A program made the position numbers and the translations under genes. The notes beneath the pieces are model-generated. The model was not told where the DNA came from. It did no database searches and saw only the letters and a program-made list of their open reading frames with translations. Shown here one piece after another: positions 8,601 to 9,242 of a DNA stretch of 9,242 nucleotides (positions within the stretch are counted from its first letter, which is position 1; every line of letters starts with the position of its first letter). Source of the DNA: Acidobacteriota bacterium (lineage in GTDB: Bacteria; Acidobacteriota; Vicinamibacteria; Vicinamibacterales; 2-12-FULL-66-21); NCBI GenBank assembly GCA_013697225.1, contig JACCXG010000302.1, forward strand, positions 1-9,242, given 5' to 3'.

Positions 8601-9019
8601 ACGACCTTGAGCGGCAGGTCAGAAAGGCGGAGCAGGAGGCGCATTCGGGAGCGGAAGCAGGTGAGCGCCTCGCACGCGCAAGGGAAGCGTATGCGCGCGA
8701 GCTCGAGCGCTCGCGAGATGCGGTCGCCCGGATGAGCCGTGGACAGCCGGCGGGTCTTGGCGGATCCACACCGGAGCACCACGAGTTCAGTCGATCCTCT
8801 CCGGGGAACGAAGCCTTCAAAAGGGACTTCAGCGGGTGGGAGACCCTCCGCAGGGACGTGGATCATGCGCTCGAGCAGTACGAATCGGCCGTGGCGGCGC
8901 GCGTCGGAAGGCGTGGGAACACCGATCGCCTGAGTACTGGCGGCAGCGAGGGAGTGCCCGACCCGTATCGACCGCTGGTCTCCCGCTACTTCGAAGCGAT
9001 AGCCGGCGTGAAGAAGTGA
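5597..9019 (+). CDS. Large DUF4175-like membrane protein with Ig-like regions and long coiled coil
   Basis: This 1140-aa protein starts at an ATG overlapping the previous stop, behind a weak GTGGGG (5586-5591). The N-terminus has a basic stretch (RVRRRW, 14-19), TM helices at about 28-49 and 52-75, a conserved-looking cytoplasmic patch (QVARFIEERMG, 86-96), and TM3 at about 158-174. Everything after TM3 is probably periplasmic. Residues about 190-500 look like three beta-rich Ig/FN3-type units: IAVRPGDVRIPAGRPLRIEA (194-213), IDIRYEYPAFTRLP (287-300), and VVIEARADDDYGIGAFEL (410-427) with GDVITYYAQARD (467-478). The DDYGI motif is typical of DUF4175-like proteins. Residues about 520-1050 are Gln/Arg/Glu/Ala-rich helices, probably coiled coil, split by Gly-rich linkers. 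A family-like C-terminal tail ends in YRPLVSRYFEAIAGVKK. As I recall, the DUF4175 Pfam family averages around 800 aa, so this one is long. Its function is unknown; a periplasmic scaffold is my inference. Confidence 0.82.
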   Translation: MTGGRQNLSRLLGRVRRRWFALTALATLGRAAAGAAIPLLLCALLFRVLSPSGTPLILLVGAAVVLACAVAGVSVSPMRRRPTEGQVARFIEERMGAETRSPELPDALVSAVQVMDPGATGATPFADAVIGRAVSLLHDIPPARVIPSRSLRRATLQAAGGTAVAALALAAAGPALRQAGGTGWLALFPQSLRIAVRPGDVRIPAGRPLRIEAAVLGRVAQMLDVVPVLLVSAGGEERAVPMVRAGTDFAFAFESVDRSFTYRVAAGTSVSDPYSVTALTPPRVGRIDIRYEYPAFTRLPPRDEENGGDILVPAGTRVGLRVHVDGPATAGELAFSDGTRLPLVSGGEAELSAELVIVREGGYRVALENADGMRSPGEVEYFIRVMNDRPPDVRIVRPSADQGITPLEEVVIEARADDDYGIGAFELVYTVAGREPRVVPFSRVNGTDRVKTGSYTLAAETLNVMPGDVITYYAQARDVSRGRRAALASSDMFFLEVKPFSEAFVSAQSQGMGGGPGGTQIDGLIAAQKEIINATWNLERRSAAGRSNADLASVREAQTELRALTEGMLGAGGRGGRVRSPAQQITPPRAPVRRRADPEPLDLAISAMDRAVEQLSGGQASGAIPHEMAALQGLLQAQAAVRRRQVMQQAAAGASGGSSRSDHDLSALFDRELQRQQRTSYETPPASSDPGGARDQSAVMDRVRELARRQEELSREGRELTRSGAPPDEHARRLERLAREQQELRERAERLEREMQQRGQQEGQQGGESPRGHGGKAGSSAGGGGAGAMRDAAAAMSRAADQLRRQNPSDAARSGQDAADALRRIERGSGEEADAARRAAGELQLEAQQIADGQRRIATETARLEREPQAAGSPAGEALRRLAAEKDGLAGRVEELERTARSRERGARGAHAARFGDAARALEEQQIGRRMRSSAQQMRQAAEGGQRGQGAVQADRASAGTEEQLSRALEAVVDALGGKGQSAERQATEALDRARDIRNRLDDLERQVRKAEQEAHSGAEAGERLARAREAYARELERSRDAVARMSRGQPAGLGGSTPEHHEFSRSSPGNEAFKRDFSGWETLRRDVDHALEQYESAVAARVGRRGNTDRLSTGGSEGVPDPYRPLVSRYFEAIAGVKK
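7694..8737 (+). other. Coding low-complexity/coiled-coil block inside the DUF4175-like gene
   Basis: Within the 1140-aa protein this stretch (residues about 700-1047) is strongly enriched in Gln, Arg, Glu and Ala, with heptad-like spacing such as RELARRQEELSREGREL (704-720) and ERLAREQQELRERAERLERE (735-754). It is interrupted by Gly/Ser-rich spacers at about 756-788, for example GQQEGQQGGES and SSAGGGGAGA. At DNA level, short words around cagcagatt recur (near 7340, 8138 and 8370), reflecting amino-acid composition rather than an exact tandem repeat. It is predicted to form long helical bundles or rods. Exact coiled-coil boundaries need a coiled-coil predictor. Confidence 0.7.
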
Positions 9020-9020
9020 C

Positions 9021-9242
9021 GTGACGTTCGCCACCCCCCTGCCCTGGTGGGCCGTTGCGAGTGTGCTTGCCGCTGCCGTGCTGCTGGCGTGGCACGTCTA
9101 CAGAGCTGCACCGCTCTCGAATGGCAGACGGTTCACCCTCGCCGCGCTTCGCGTCATCACGCTCGTAACGATCGTGCTGCTGCTGATGCGTCCACTCTCG
9201 CCCGGGGGTGCCGAACCGGGCGACGCCGTTGTGCTCTTCCTT
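9021..9242 (+). CDS. Two-helix membrane protein, likely second VWA/GATase-like protein, 3'-truncated
   Basis: After the stop at 9017-9019 and a single C, a GTG at 9021 opens a frame that runs uninterrupted for 74 codons to the end of the window. The product begins VTFATPLPWWAVASVLAAAV. It has two predicted TM helices (about 9-28 and 39-58) joined by a short loop with basic residues (YRAAPLSNGRR), then MRPLSPGG and DAVVLFL, where the window ends. This N-terminus has the same two-helix layout as the BatA-type protein at 3765, including the R-P after TM2. DAVVLFL looks like the first strand of a VWA-type domain whose MIDAS aspartate would follow immediately. I infer a second membrane VWA/GATase-like protein. 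The GTG start and tight coupling are well supported; the domain identity is not proven because the diagnostic part is outside the window. Confidence 0.75.
   Translation, partial: MTFATPLPWWAVASVLAAAVLLAWHVYRAAPLSNGRRFTLAALRVITLVTIVLLLMRPLSPGGAEPGDAVVLFL

Noticed and set aside
7685..9034. A 449-codon open frame on the - strand opposite the coiled-coil region
   Set aside because: Leu/Arg/Pro-rich shadow of the repetitive Gln/Arg/Glu/Ala codons on the + strand. No start context, motif or operon logic supports it.

Overview
The window is a dense, high-GC (by eye about two-thirds G+C) bacterial segment with every gene on the + strand. It has no intergenic space larger than about 6 bp, and both ends cut through a gene. 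The gene set, the GTG starts, the TPR/metalloprotease-like protein and the order DUF4159 - MoxR - DUF58 - BatA/VWA - DUF4175-like - second membrane protein suggest a Gram-negative environmental lineage. Acidobacteriota (Vicinamibacteria-like) or Gemmatimonadota are my best guesses, but this is inferred from gene order and composition only. No rRNA or marker gene is present to prove it.

Layout, left to right. (1) 1-1051: 3' part of a gene for a gluzincin-type (peptidase-MA-like) protein with a C-terminal TPR array. (2) 1048-1827: an exported or membrane-anchored DUF4159 protein. (3) 1834-2847: a MoxR-family AAA+ ATPase with all core motifs. (4) 2850-3758: a DUF58 protein with a von Willebrand A (VWA) type MIDAS motif, starting at GTG. 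(5) 3765-5600: a membrane-anchored protein with a BatA-type N-terminus, a VWA domain, and a C-terminal region resembling the class I glutamine-amidotransferase-like fold. (6) 5597-9019: a very large (1140 aa) DUF4175-like membrane protein with Ig-like regions and a long Gln/Arg/Glu/Ala-rich coiled-coil part. (7) 9021-9242: the N-terminus of another two-helix membrane protein, probably a second VWA/GATase-like protein, cut by the window end.

The genes look like one transcription unit. ATGA stop/start overlaps join genes 1-2 and 5-6, and gaps of 1, 2, 6 and 6 nt separate the others. I see no promoter, terminator, RNA gene, mobile element or CRISPR array. Known MoxR/VWA systems (for example MoxR with the methanol dehydrogenase maturation genes, RavA-ViaA and the Bat operon) pair an AAA+ ATPase with VWA proteins, usually for protein maturation, metal insertion or envelope stress. 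By analogy, this cluster would be a cell-envelope assembly or quality-control machine. A cytoplasmic MoxR-DUF58 pair would act on, or signal to, a set of inner-membrane proteins with large periplasmic domains. The substrate and physiological role cannot be read from the sequence.
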